Shown here piece after piece: positions 1 to 26,167 of a DNA stretch of 64,000 nucleotides; within the stretch, counting starts at the first letter, position 1, and each line of letters opens with the position of its first letter. Location of the stretch: positions 1,783,001 through 1,847,000 of the forward strand of contig NC_090126.1 in the NCBI RefSeq assembly GCF_023973825.1, written 5' to 3'. A model generated the notes under the pieces. It was given only the letters and a program-made list of their open reading frames with translations. It made no database searches and was not told the origin of the DNA. A program made the translations under genes and the position numbers. Source of the stretch: Plasmodium brasilianum. Lineage: Eukaryota; Apicomplexa; Aconoidasida; Haemosporida; Plasmodiidae.

Positions 1-1987
1 GTATATGAACCATTTTCGCTGATTAGACTTCTAACGTCTTCCTCTTCTTTCATTTTTTTTGTACTGTCTGATTCAATGACTGTTTCAATACTTTCCTCTT
101 TTTTTGGATTAAGTGACAAACTTGAACTTCTCTTCTTTTTAACGTTTTTCCTATATACTTCTTTCGTAGTATCTAATTTAATTTCATCTATATAAATGTT
201 GTTGTTATCACCTATATACTCTACATTTTTATTATTTTCTTGTTTTTCTGTGATTGCTTTTATTTCCTCTTTAATTTGTTCTACTTCAAATGATTTTCTC
301 GACATGCCAAATTTTATGCTATGTTGACTTATATTTTTATCTGTTACATAAGATATAATACTGCACTTATTTTCAAGAGATTTGGTACTACTCTTACTAT
401 GATATGTTTCATCAATTGATATAGATCCCTTATCAAACGAACAAATTAGTTCATTTTTTTCATTTTTACTGTTTCCTCTTTTTACTGTTTTTTCTTTAAT
501 GATATTTTTAATATTCTTTCTTAAAATTTCTAGAGAAGAATCATGTCTTCTTGGGTTCTCTTCATTAGGATATAATTTATCTGAATTTTCATTTCGATTC
601 TTAAAGTTTTCCAAATTGTTTTCATCAATTTTGTTACTGTTAGCTCTATTGTTTTCCTCTTTATTTTCATTTAATAATTTATCGTTACTAGATCTACAAA
701 CATATTCTTCATCGTTATCTCTAATTGTTGTTATGTCGATGGTAATGTCACAGTCTTTTTCATTTCCAATTTCATTTTCGCTTTCTATTTCGCTTTCTCT
801 TTTGCTTTCTCTTTTGCTTTCTCTTTTGCTTTCTCTTTCACTTTTTCTTTCTATTTCTCTTTTTATTTCTGTTTTTTTCATTTTCTTTTTCTTATTCTGC
901 CTCTTTTTCTTCTTTTCTTTTTCTGCCTCTTTTTCTCTTTCCCTTTCAATTTCTGTTTCTCTATCTTTCATTTTATCCGTATACTTCTCTTTCTTTTCTT
1001 CTTCTTTCCCCTTTTCGAATTTTCTGTTTATTTCTCCTTCTCTTTCACTTTCCCTTTCAATTTCTGTTTCTCTATCTTTCATTTTATCCGTATGCTTCTC
1101 TTTCTTTTCTTCTTCTTTCCCCTTTTCGAATTTTCTATTTATTTCTCCTTCTCTTTCACTTTCTCTGTCTATTTCTCCTCTTTTTATTTCGCTGTCACTA
1201 TTTTTCTCTTTCTCCTTTTTCCTTTTGCTTCCCTTTTCTGTTGATTTTTTCTCTTTCTTTCGTTCAACTTGATAAATGGCCTTTGTTTTATTATCACCAG
1301 AAGAATATTTGGCTTCTTTGTCATGATACTCTGTCTTTTCTACTTCTATATATAAGCTTTCCCTTTTGTCAGTAACCTCATTTCTAGATAAACTTCTATT
1401 ATATTTTTTCAAATCATTTTTTTTTTTTTTTTGATATACTGTAGTAGCTCCACCGTATTATTTTTTATATTATTAGGACGTAAATTTTGATTGCAATGTG
1501 AAACATGACCATTTTTAATATTTAGCACATGTTTGTTAAAAAAAGCATTCAACTGTTTTTGGTTTATCTGTTTTTTATACATACCTTTTTGTTGCATATA
1601 GTAGTCATACATACATTTATATTTCATATATTGAAAAATAATTTTATTATTAATATAATTCCTAAGGCTGTTAATTCGTTTATGATTTTTGAGGTTACCT
1701 AGAAATAGGATGTTGTCTTCATTATTGTTGAAACGTGCATTAATCAGTGTATCGTCTTTTTTTTTACTTAATTTTAATTTATGATAATTTAATATTTTAT
1801 TATCATTTGTTTTTTTTCCCAAAATATTTAAATCTGATTTTAAAATATCATCAAGTTCTTTTTTTCTTTTATTTATTAATTTTTTTATTTCAAAATAGTA
1901 TAGTTCATCTTCCATACTATCATCTAATTCTTCTGGACTTGTGTTGTCTTTTTTGTTTTGCCTTAAATTATTTTCATTTTTCCTTTT
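1..1987 (-). CDS. Unrecognised charged repeat-rich protein, 3' part off window, frameshifted in an A16 run
   Basis: The minus strand is open from about 1987 to the left edge, with one frame change. A good acceptor (pyrimidine tract then TTCAATTAG) ends at 1988, so 1987 is probably the start of an internal exon that reads KRKNENNLRQ and passes in frame through the ATG at 1915. Codons 1915-1409 give a basic, Asn/Lys-rich stretch ending in a stop just after 16 coding-strand A's (1417-1432). In the frame reached by adding one A (or losing two), translation continues as DLKKYNRSLSRNEV and stays open to base 1. That part is highly charged (Glu, Lys, Arg) and holds two copies of a 37-residue repeat containing TDKMKDRETEIERE (111-bp spacing, about 950-1170), then repeated KRES units. 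Coiled coil or disordered helix is likely. No domain was recognised. The true start may be in exons upstream of 1990 that I cannot place. Confidence 0.7.
953..1175 (-). repeat. Two-copy 111-bp in-frame repeat
   Basis: A 111-bp unit (37 residues, Glu/Lys/Arg-rich) occurs twice in tandem with only a few substitutions, such as CAT versus TAT codons. Its length is a multiple of three, so copy-number change would keep the frame of the left-edge gene. Confidence 0.75.
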
Positions 1988-2104
1988 CTAATTGAAGAAA
2001 AAAAATCATATTACAATAAATTATGAAGAGAAAATTAAGTACATTGTCCAGAATGAATTCTCTTGAGCACTAACTAAAAAATATAATGTTCAGAGCGATG
2101 TAGC

Positions 2105-2360
2105 GACATCATGTGCATATACACACACATACATACACATACATAAACATATACACATATATACATACACATACATAAACATATACACATATATACACAC
2201 ATACATAAGCATATATATATATACACATATATACACACATACATAAACATATATATATATATATACACATATATACACATATACATAAGCATATATATAT
2301 ATACACATATATACACACATACATAGTCATATATATATATATACACATATATACACACAT
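2105..2360. repeat. Minisatellite of ACATA/TATATA units
   Basis: Imperfect tandem units built from ACATACATA, AACATATACACATATATACA and (TA)n blocks fill this stretch. Long open frames appear on the minus strand in all phases (Tyr/Val/Cys/Ile-only products). They are by-products of the repeat and not genes. Confidence 0.85.
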
Positions 2361-3673
2361 ATATATACGAAAAAAAGTGATTCTGAAAATAAACTAATCA
2401 ACCTAATATACTTCAAATTAGTGACGGAAATACAATCGTCACTTTATTCATCGAGTTATAGGAAAAATGCATATAATTAAAAATAAGAAAAAGAATAAAT
2501 TTGTATCTTATGTATATGTTCTACATAAAACAGAATTTTGTGAAAAACTTAAGCTGTTCTCTTAACACATACATTCTTTTTTGTTTTATTAGATACGATT
2601 ATATATAATTATACATATACGTAATTAATAATGTGTGTATATCTATATATGTATTTATTTATCTTTAACAGACGGGAAAGATACACAGAGTATATTAACT
2701 TCTTTAAGCAGGTATGCTCTATTTGTTATTCCGCACTACTTTTTCTTATAATATTGACAATATTGACTTAAAATTAAAAACGAAAAATTTATAAATTATA
2801 ATAAGCATATACATACGTACATATATATATAAAGCCAAACAAAATTCGTTCATCTTAAAATTTTGTAAGAAAAAATTAACACAAATATTTTGATATATAT
2901 TTAGTTAAAAGTACACAATTTTTCTTTAATTTTTGATTATATGTACCTCGTCCAAATATATGTACAACGCCTTGATTTGTTCTACATATTTACATATATT
3001 GTAGAACAGAGTTAAAATATAAATAAATTCAATAAAAATACATATATCATTCGAAATTTTCAAAAAAAGAGAGAAAAAAAAAAAAAAATATATATATATA
3101 TAATATATTGTTGGTATATCTTACACACGAAAAAAAGAATAATTCATTAATTTCAAATAAGTGTTAGCATATTTATGCAACAAATAATTATTACAGAAAA
3201 ATTTAATTACTAACAGCGTTAACGTGTATATAAAAATAAACATGACAATTAACTAAAAGCATTAACAGCTTTGAGAGAAAAATTATTCTATTGCTATGAT
3301 ATTTTTTGTAATATTTACACACAAAATTTAACTTAATTCTATGAGATCAAAACATTTCACTTAGATTAGATAATCAGTATATGCATTAACATTTATTGTG
3401 TACATTATGTATGTAGAAGTAATATGGGGGAAAAAAATAAGTAAAACATATTAAAATTGACAAATATTAAAAGTATGTAATGCGGTGTAACGTATATAAA
3501 CATTTGTTGTATATTATTTAAAAAATAAATTGTCTGACATGAACACAAAACTAAGAGAATATCATATATTTATGCGTGTTTATATATATATGTATATATC
3601 CGGATAAATCAAAAGTCGTAACGATATTCGCAAGAAAATTATATTATTTTTTATTTTATAATCATATACATAT

Positions 3674-3925
3674 ATATGCGCATATACGTACACATACCCA
3701 TATACATATGCATACACATACCCATACACATATGCATACACATACCCATACATATATGCATACACATACACATATGCATACACATACCCATACACATATG
3801 CATACACATACCCATACACATATGCATACACATACCCATACACATATGCATACACATACCAATACACATATGCATACACATACCAATACACATATGCATA
3901 CACATACCCATACACATACATATAT
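3674..3925. repeat. 24-bp minisatellite, about ten copies
   Basis: The unit CATACCCATACACATATGCA plus four bases is repeated with rare substitutions (CCC to CCA). Since 24 is a multiple of three, several frames stay open on both strands and give His/Thr or Tyr/Val/Ala low-complexity products. It ends about 20 bp from the stop codon of the coiled-coil gene, so it probably lies in that gene's 3' UTR. Confidence 0.9.
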
Positions 3926-3943
3926 ATATATATATATATTTTT

Positions 3944-5347
3944 TTATCTGTTTAAGCGTACTTTGAGATAGTCAATGTCTTCGTCCATTTTCTTAATCCT
4001 CCTCCACACTTGAGTCAACATTAGTTGATTATTATCAATTTTTGAGCTGTTCATTTTAAACATTCTAAGGTATTCTGTATTATTCATGTCAGTAAAACAA
4101 TTCTTATATTTCCTTGTAATTTTTTTCGATTCTTCTTCAAAGCTGTTATTTGTAGTATTTGCATAATCGCTGATATTTAAATAATGCAGATTTTCCTTTT
4201 CATTTTTGGAACAACTTGTGTTGTAAAGTTGATTTAAATTATTATAATTTACATTTCTGTCATTATTTAGTTTGTACAATTCTGTTAAGTCATTTTTTAA
4301 TTTATCTCTCATATTATACATATACGTTTTATAAATTAAAGATTTTTTTTTTTCGTTTAATAACTCATTCTTTAAATCCACATTTCTATTTTCTAAAGCG
4401 CGTACATCATGGTATAGCATTTTGACATTATTATTTCCATATAATTTGAAGTTGTTTTTTATCGAGTTATCAACATTCTTATTTGTGGAATCATAAAAAT
4501 AATTAAATTTTTCTACTAAAAAAGGATCATTTAAAATAAAAGTTTCTATTTGTAAAATTTTTTCTTTTAAAAATGCATTCTGCATTAGAAGTTCTTCCTT
4601 TTCAATTTTCATATTTTTCATGTTTCTTTGAAATATAAGTGGTTCTTCATATTTTATATTGCTATTAAGGATGTTCAGTATATCTTCTAAAATGTTTGCG
4701 CATTTAAGTATTCTTTTTATTTTATGCTCCATCATAATTGAATTATTATGAGCTAAATAATTTATGTTATTATCCACAATGTTGTATTCATTGATGTCTA
4801 GAATGTGATTGTTCTGATTGTCATCCATATTATCCATTTCATATAATTTGTACAGTTTATACCTCTCATCTGAATTATTAGTTACAGAATTTATGCTTTC
4901 ATTTTTAGCATTTTGACTTAATACTTGCTTATCTCTATTTAATAATGAGTTATTTAATTCAGCATTATTTCTTTCTAAAGAAATGTTTTTTCTTAACATT
5001 TTTTGAAATTTATACTTGATAAATTCATTTTCATTGTTTAATTTATTTATTTCGTGTATATATAATCCGTTTACCCCCTTTTTATATTGATAAATCTTAA
5101 GTATATTTCCCTCATTATTTTTTTTAATTAATTCTTCATTTTTCTTTCTTAAAAAATAATTTTCTTGTTTTATAAAATTGTTGATATTTGTCAATCTTAA
5201 TATATACTTTTTTAGTGAACTGTATATGGATGATACATCATTTACATTATTCCCTTCAGTTGATTTATAATTACGAATACTTCTGTCTCTATGCCCCTTC
5301 AAGTAATCATGAATATTTTCTATTTCTCTTGATTCAAGGTCATCCAT
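3944..5347 (-). CDS. Coiled-coil protein, unknown function (467 aa)
   Basis: One uninterrupted minus-strand frame of 467 codons starts MDDLESREIENIHDYLKG. I do not recognise a catalytic domain. The protein is mostly predicted helix rich in Asn, Lys, Glu and Leu. Stretches such as residues 45-145 and 220-260 show the heptad-like Leu/Ile/Asn spacing of coiled coils, with Asn-rich linkers between. The C-terminal end (WRRIKKMDEDIDYLKVRL) is again an amphipathic helix. There is no signal peptide or membrane segment. The frame is open for about 50 nt upstream of the ATG, so an extra 5' exon cannot be excluded; a 69-codon open stretch at 5377-5586 is the only candidate and is not convincing. Structural or cytoskeletal function is only a guess. 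Confidence 0.8.
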   Translation of the reverse strand: MDDLESREIENIHDYLKGHRDRSIRNYKSTEGNNVNDVSSIYSSLKKYILRLTNINNFIKQENYFLRKKNEELIKKNNEGNILKIYQYKKGVNGLYIHEINKLNNENEFIKYKFQKMLRKNISLERNNAELNNSLLNRDKQVLSQNAKNESINSVTNNSDERYKLYKLYEMDNMDDNQNNHILDINEYNIVDNNINYLAHNNSIMMEHKIKRILKCANILEDILNILNSNIKYEEPLIFQRNMKNMKIEKEELLMQNAFLKEKILQIETFILNDPFLVEKFNYFYDSTNKNVDNSIKNNFKLYGNNNVKMLYHDVRALENRNVDLKNELLNEKKKSLIYKTYMYNMRDKLKNDLTELYKLNNDRNVNYNNLNQLYNTSCSKNEKENLHYLNISDYANTTNNSFEEESKKITRKYKNCFTDMNNTEYLRMFKMNSSKIDNNQLMLTQVWRRIKKMDEDIDYLKVRLNR

Positions 5348-5909
5348 TTTTCCGTAACATTGTCTACTAGATTTTTTTAATATTTCAAGTTTTCTTCTTT
5401 TTCCTTTTCCTCAATGTCCTTGCATATGCCTTTATTATGGTGAATGTGTACATATATATATACATATATATGCACTGTATATTTCATTTTCTTATATTTA
5501 ACTGTATTTACTGATTCTTGGCTCTTCATAAATTTTTTTTTTTTTTTTTTTTTGTACAACCCGTACTGCTCAGGATAAAAATACACAGAAGTTATCTTTT
5601 TTCACATCATTTATATTTGTGAGGGCTTTCTTAATAATATTGCTCAATTAAAAAAGAAATACGTTACCTTTTTTTTTTTTTCTTACAAATTATTTGCAGA
5701 ATAATATTATAGAAAAAAATAAAATATTTAAAATTTGTTTTTTTGGCAATATATAGAATCAATATAATTCTAAATATATCAATTTAATTTTCATGAAATG
5801 AAATAAAATGAACGTATTACATAAATCTTTAAAATTTTCTTTCCATATTTAAAATATTTAAAAAAAAAAAAAAATAGTAAACCACAACAACGCATAAACA
5901 ATCTTTATA

Positions 5910-5952
<43 letters not shown>

Positions 5953-7092
5953 GGTACATATGTTTATTCATTTCAGATGAATATAAAAATTTATTTATTT
6001 TTCCTTTTTATACATATATATATATATTTTTTTTTTCTTTTTTGCATGTCTATAAAAAAAAGATGTTAAAACTGTATAACGTTAACACTATATACACATA
6101 TCGTATCTGTAACTAACATGCGCACACGCACACACAAGTAAAAAAAATAATAAATAAAAATTAAGTACATAAAAGAATGAATGTATAAACAAATAAATAA
6201 AATATGAAAAAAATATTAACAAAATAAGAACAAAATAAAAACATAAATAAAAACAAAATAAATAAAACAACAATAAAATAAATAAGCGAATAAACAAATA
6301 TAACATTTATTATGTATTTAAAAGATGGATACTCTCCCCATTGAAATGAACGTTGCTATTTTTTAAAAAGGTATGGCGTATCTAAATTTACAAATAAATC
6401 CTTTCGAATATGTTAAACAAGAGTTAAACTATTTCAGAAATATTATGTTGCTTAGAATGTTTTAGTAGTAATCAATCAAAAATATATTATGTAAAGATCA
6501 ATTTGTTTTAAAATATATTCTACAAACAAGAACCATTAAAAAAGAGATTAATGCATAAATATAGAAAAAACATTAAACACTTAATTGTAATTGAGTTGAC
6601 AAATGAAATATAAATTTAAGAAAACATAAGACAACACAAAAAAAAAGGAAAAATATAAGCAGTAAAATAAACAAAAAAAAAAAAAAATCACGCCAAATTT
6701 TAATTCCAAAAAAAAAAAAAAAATTAGAAAAAATAATTCTTCACACAAAAAATGAAATGTAAAAAGGAAAATAATTCAATAAATAAATACTTATGTTCGA
6801 TCATATGTACAATTATTTACGTTATACCTAATAATTTGAAGAATTGTGAATAAATGTCTGAATTACCCCTATTTTTTTTTTGATAGAATTAAAAATAGGT
6901 CCATAAACTTATAAATATTAATACATAAAAAAAATTACAACATAACTAAACCTGAATCTTCTGTGTCTAAGTTTAATTCTACAAATAAATATTTAAATAC
7001 GCATACATTTACGTATATATATATATATATACGCGCACACTGAAATAACTAATTAAAATATGAAAATTTCATTTCGTAAATTTTTTCTTTTT
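5348..7092. other. Intergenic, AT-rich, no gene seen
   Basis: This is the upstream region of the coiled-coil gene and the 3' flank of ATG4. It contains a pure (TA)n tract near 5913-5946, several A or T runs over 10 bp, and an AATAAA-rich stretch around 6130-6300 that gives only Leu/Phe/Tyr low-complexity frames. Nothing with coding-like composition was found. Confidence 0.6.
5911..5946. repeat. (TA)n microsatellite
   Basis: An uninterrupted TA dinucleotide run upstream of the coiled-coil gene, typical of Plasmodium intergenic DNA. Confidence 0.9.
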
Positions 7093-7461
7093 CTATTTTC
7101 GAGAATTACCGTTTCTAAAAGTATATAGTGGTTCTTTATCGTAAACCTCAAATATACTTGGGTCGATTAATTTCAAGTTTTGAACTAAATTAAAATAGTC
7201 ATCCTTCGACTAAACGAAAAAAAAAAAAAAAAGTATTAAAATAAATTATGTGTTACGTTTTTTCTAAACAGTGGCATGTAAAATATTAAATATCATAAGC
7301 GTTTATGATGTAGATATTAATATATATGCAATTTATATAAGTGAAATTATTTCCTTATAAGACATATACTTATAATATTCTGTTTTCTTCCTTTCCTAAT
7401 ATTTTTAAGTACTATTTTTGTTTTTCTATCTACATTAGGCATACGTATTTACGTACGTATG

Positions 7462-7498
<37 letters not shown>

Positions 7499-10400
7499 GC
7501 AGAAATATGGATACACATATATTCATGTATAATCTTACCTCAACAACAAATATTAGGGACATCGATGGATTCAAATATTCCCATGGTAAGAACTTAATCT
7601 TTTTGGTAAAAAATTCGGAATGCATATTATTATTTGTATCTGTAAAAGCTTTTTGACATTTTATGTGAGGGTCAAGGTAAAAAAGGCCGTTTTCATTTGC
7701 TGCGTAAAAATAATGAGCACTTGTATGAACGTTTCCACCACTTATTCCTTGAAATTGTTTTAAACGAAAACAAGATAATATTGATTGTTTGTACTTCGCA
7801 ATGTTTATAGAATCAGTGCCTAATTTTAGACATACCCATATAATTATAAATATGTTCTGTTTAATTTGAAAAAATTTTAAGACTTTATTGTTATATATTA
7901 CACCTGTTTCAAATACTGAAGAAAAAAATGCATGTCCATTTTTTCTTTTTACAAATACACATTTCGCACTCTTTTTGGTGGTGTGGTCTGGATAAACTTC
8001 TTTTTTTTTTTTTTTTCGATAGTACTGCTTTTGCTAATTATATCATTTTCTAGTGTATATTTTTCATGGTTTAAAGAGGTTTTCTTTTTTTTTTTTTTTA
8101 AGAATTGAACTCTCTTTTTATTAATTAAATCTGAAATAATTATTGCACTGCTAGTAGGTCCTAACCATTCATACACAAGGTGTTGCACGTTTTTTTGAGC
8201 AACTTTTTTATATTTCATCGTTTCATAAATAATATTTTGTATGGAATATTTAGCATTTTCTATATCTCTGAACTGTAGTAATACATAATAAACTAATGAA
8301 TTGTTAATTTCCATATTTTTAACATTTTCATTATTATCATTTAAAAAGTTTTCATAATTCTTGATATAGTAACATGAGCTATTATATTTTTTAGTTGTAT
8401 TGTGTCGTTCAGAAGAATATGTATCCACAGGATGAATATCACTAATGGTAACATCATCTGCATTTTTCATTGTCCTATTTGAATAGTACGTTAATTCGTT
8501 AGGAGAAGCATAACTGCTATTATTATATATTGAAGAATAGCTGTCATTTTTTGGAAGTACTTTTGCTTGTACTTTCTTATTAAAATTATCTGATTCCTTA
8601 ATTTCTTTTTTTGTGCATTCTTCATATGGAATTTTTGTAATAGCATTAATAATTTCCATTCCTTTTTCTACATCTTTTCTTATTTCTTTTCTTCTTGTGC
8701 TCTTATTATTTTGTTCTATTTTTTTAACATTTTCAGTAGTGCCCATTTTTGTATCATCCTTAGTAAACTCTTGACCATTTTTACGTTCATTTCCTTCTAT
8801 GTACAACTTGTTTAAATAATTTTTGTAAAATATATAATCACCTATATTATGAAAGAAAGCATATTTTTTGGATATCTGGTATTTAATTAATATGTTTGCT
8901 AGAACCATTTGAACTACTCTTATCATACACCCCCAACCCCTATCACTCATGTAAATAGATATGGTATCATCACCTTGTTTGTTTGATTTGCTTTTATTCC
9001 TTTTTTTCCTTTTTTTAAATAATGTATTTATGTATTTTTTAATCTTACTATTTATAACATATTTTTTCCCCCCCTTCTTCAAGTATAAATTTTTTAATTT
9101 TTTGTATTGCTTTCTTTTAATAACATTATTATTATACTCATTAAATGTATTATCATCATTCACAATCTCCTTACAGTTTCTATTTATATAAGTTTTCAAG
9201 TATTCCTTCTTTGTGCTGTTATCTTTTTGTTCAGCACAGTGACCATTCACATGAGGGGCATCATCATTAACATCATCGTTGCTGTTAATGTATTTTATTG
9301 CTTCGTAGTGATAATTGTCAGGATCATCAGTGTGTTGTTTATTCTCTTTAAAAACATGGGAATTATTTTCAAAACTATATACATATGCTATTGTGTTACT
9401 GCTACCATCTGTACTATATACTACATGAGTGTCTTTAGCATTTTCCTTTTCTAAATAATTATTCTGTATATAATTATTGTTATAAAATGTTCTTCTGTAC
9501 TTGTTTTTATATCTATAATTATTTCTACTGAAGCAATAGCTACTGCTATATTTTGATAACTTTTCAAAGTTTATGTAAAAACATTCCTTTTCATCAAAAT
9601 AAACCTTTTTTATAAAATGTTCAGGTATATTTGTAAAGTTTATTACTCTTTCCTTATAATATAAATTTTTCCTTGTTTTATTTTTTTTTGTCCTATTTTC
9701 TTTTATCTTTTCAAGTGATTTTATATTTTCTAGGACTTTTTCTATATTGTTAAAATAGACACTACCACATTTAGTACTACAACTAAGGATTTCATTGTTT
9801 CGGGTAGAATCAACAATATTATTAATTATAGAATTATTGCTTCTAGAAGTAGCAACCTCGATGATTGTGCTGTTGCTAACGGCAGTTGTGGCAGCTGTGT
9901 TAGCTGTTGTATTATTGCTACTCGTGCTCGTACTACTACTTGCGAAATTCCAGCTATCACTAATTTTTAGAAGGAAATTTGATCTATAAGTAAACAGTAC
10001 CTTTGATTTGCATAAAATTAAAAAGAACTTAAAAGTTTCTGTATCTTTAAGGTTAAAATATTGTCCGCACATGCAAATATCATTTGATACGTTCCGTAAA
10101 TTTAAGGGAAAATAATTATAAATTGAAACATTAACTAACATTTTAAAATATCTCTTAAGGGAGAAGTTGTATTTAATATTATTTAAATAATTTATGAATT
10201 TATTTGTTGATACATTTGGATGAGTACGCACGTCTTCAACGTTTTTCTTATTTATATTTATTATGTTATTTTTATATTTACTTAAACTATTTTTTCTTTT
10301 TTTTTTCAAAGATTGGTTTGCTCTACTAGGGCTAGCAATATTAGCAATATTAGCGGTGTTAGCAATATTAGCGGTGTTAGCAATGTTAGCAATGTTAGTA

Positions 10401-10546
10401 ATATTCGTATTGTTTGTCTTTGGTTTCTGGAGCAATATTATATTATTACTATAGTGTTTATTCTGATCAACAACATTTTTATTGGTCTTTTTTCCATATT
10501 GTCCTTTTTTATATTTATGCTCCAATAATCTCTCTCCTAACTCCAT
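7093..10546 (-). CDS. ATG4: Autophagy-related cysteine protease ATG4 (two exons, frameshift in an A16 run)
   Basis: ATG4 cleaves the ATG8 C-terminus and delipidates it. In Plasmodium ATG8 sits mainly on the apicoplast. Exon 1 is 10546-7539, the intron 7538-7210 (GTAAGA...TTTAG), and exon 2 7209-7093, ending RNGNSRK. Family landmarks: FTYRSNF (about residue 185), the catalytic Cys in GWGCM (Cys540), the helix VQHLVYEWLGPTSS, GGNVHTSAHYFYAANE and the catalytic Asp/His in FYLDPH (codons near 7665-7673), then PSMSLIFVVE at the splice. An insert of roughly 350 Asn/Lys-rich residues separates FTYR from GWGC, and another follows the Cys. The uncorrected frame stops at 7949, losing Asp and His. Sequence past the A16 run (8001-8016) is clearly ATG4 if one A is added or two removed. 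Both exons then total a multiple of three (about 1041 codons). Confidence 0.93.
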
Positions 10547-12308
10547 TGCTTTTGGTAATCCTTAATAATATAATTTTACAGTACGAAAAATACAAAATTA
10601 TAAATTAAAAAAAATGATTACAAAAAAAAAAAAAAGACTTCATTCGCTATTATACTTTACTGAATATCCTCTCACTGATATGCACACGTATTGTTCGAAA
10701 ATAAATTAAAATAACGTACCACACATTTTCCAATATTATTCATTTTATACTACTACTAAAAGGAAAAAATATAGATATTTAAGTTGGAGTTAACATAAAT
10801 ATATATAATATATATATACAATTCAGTGTAGTAATTTTTGTAGGCGTGCGATGAAACTTTCAATATAATTCATAAAGCTGCCATTAGGGCTCACTGAAAT
10901 GTTTTTTACTTATTCTTGATTTTCTTTTAAATTAATTTTGTTTAACAGTCATCCCCGGATCATATAGCTCTAAAGGAATAAATTTTATTAATTTTTTTTA
11001 CATTTCTGAACAGGTGTTTTATCGAAAAAAAGGTGCAATTAGCAATTATAAAATATACATATTAAAATAAAAAAGAATATTTTCTAAGTTCATAAGGAAT
11101 TACGCACTAATGTACATAGAGTTAAAAGGTTTTAAATCGATATTCATAAGTACGCTTAATGTATATTCATAAAAGTACTTTTACGAATTATTAAAAAAAT
11201 TTCCTTTTTTTCTTTTCTTGTCTTTTTTTTTTTTCCTTGTAAAATATAGTTATGCTGGAAGTCAATTATTCGTATTTCCAGAAGAGAAAAAAATAAACAT
11301 ACATAGAAGTTGATATTTATTTTATATATATGACCGTGAAAATAACGAATACATTAATGAATAGAAATATACTTAATGGTAATTCGAAACGGCGATTTGT
11401 TAAGAGTATATATACATATAATATATATATATGTGTACAATTTACTTTTCAAAAAAATAAAATATTGACCATATTTTTACATGAATTGTTTTTACTTGGT
11501 TACAGTTATACTTAAAAAGAAAAAACTTTCATATCATCTGGAACAGTAACTTGTTTGCATACGTAAATCGGAATAGTATTTTATATTAACTCGGTTAAAT
11601 GTAGTTTCAGTGTTACTAAATAATTTTATTTTTATAAAATTCAAATCAGAATTTGTGTTAAAATATAAAAAAAGTATAAAATAAGTTTTTGGGGAAAATG
11701 ACATTTTTGTAAAAAAACACTGAAATAATAATATTATGAATAAAAAATTGAACATTCAAGTAACAAAAAACAAAATATAATAAAAAAATGATGAAGTATG
11801 AAACATGAAATATGAAACATAAAAAATGAAACAAGAAAAATGAAAAACCAAAAACAATATAAATATTAATAAAAAGATATTGGGGTAAAAAAAATAAAGC
11901 ATAAGGCATGTATATAATACATACTTATATATATACGTTTAACACACAATAATAAATTAAAAAATAATATGTTACTTAAAAAAAAAATAAAATTTGTGAA
12001 AATGTGAACAAATAATTAACATCACATTATACAACTTACAATTTTTACTTTTTTTTTTTTTCCTTTTGTGATATATTTCGAAAATATTATAACATGTATA
12101 TATGAACCGAACAAATAAAATTTACGTATTGAAAACTTAATTATGGGGCTAACAAAAACTACGCATATATGTATACATATAAACAGAAACGTATGTACAT
12201 AAGTGTAAGCATACATATACATGTATATATACACATATATATATATATATATATTCAACAAAAATACTAAAAATGTAACTTTAAAAGTTTCTAAAAAAAG
12301 TTGTAACA
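10547..12308. other. Intergenic between ATG4 start and NOT1 stop
   Basis: ATG4 promoter side plus NOT1 3' flank. AT-rich with many A/T runs. Open stretches at 11330-11515 and 11534-11909 are Phe/Ile/Tyr-rich or lack coding-like composition. Nothing further could be supported. Confidence 0.6.

Positions 12309-26167
<13,859 letters not shown>

Larger units (their letters stand above)
1988..3943. other. Intergenic region with two dinucleotide-rich minisatellites
   Basis: No gene could be supported here. The stretch holds a CATA/TATA-rich repeat array at 2105-2360, about 1.2 kb of plain AT-rich sequence, and a 24-bp minisatellite at 3674-3925. It lies upstream of the left-edge gene and downstream of the coiled-coil gene. 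It may also hold the missing 5' exon or exons of the left-edge gene: for example, a 27-nt in-frame segment near 2030-2060 lies between an AG and a GTACTT, but this is weak. Confidence 0.5.

Noticed and set aside
499..1272. 257-codon plus-strand Ser/Phe/Leu-rich frame
   Set aside because: It is the complement of the Glu/Lys/Arg repeat region of the left-edge gene; composition is that of antisense to GAA/AAA codons.
2074..2360. Three overlapping minus-strand Tyr/Cys/Val/Ile frames
   Set aside because: By-products of an ACATA/TATA minisatellite with no coding-like composition.
3576..3971. Open frames on both strands (His/Thr and Tyr/Val/Ala repeats)
   Set aside because: The 24-bp repeat keeps any stop-free frame open; no independent coding evidence.
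5377..5586. 69-codon minus frame as first exon of the coiled-coil gene
   Set aside because: Half of it is a TATA repeat translation, and no donor/acceptor pair joins it convincingly in phase to 5347.
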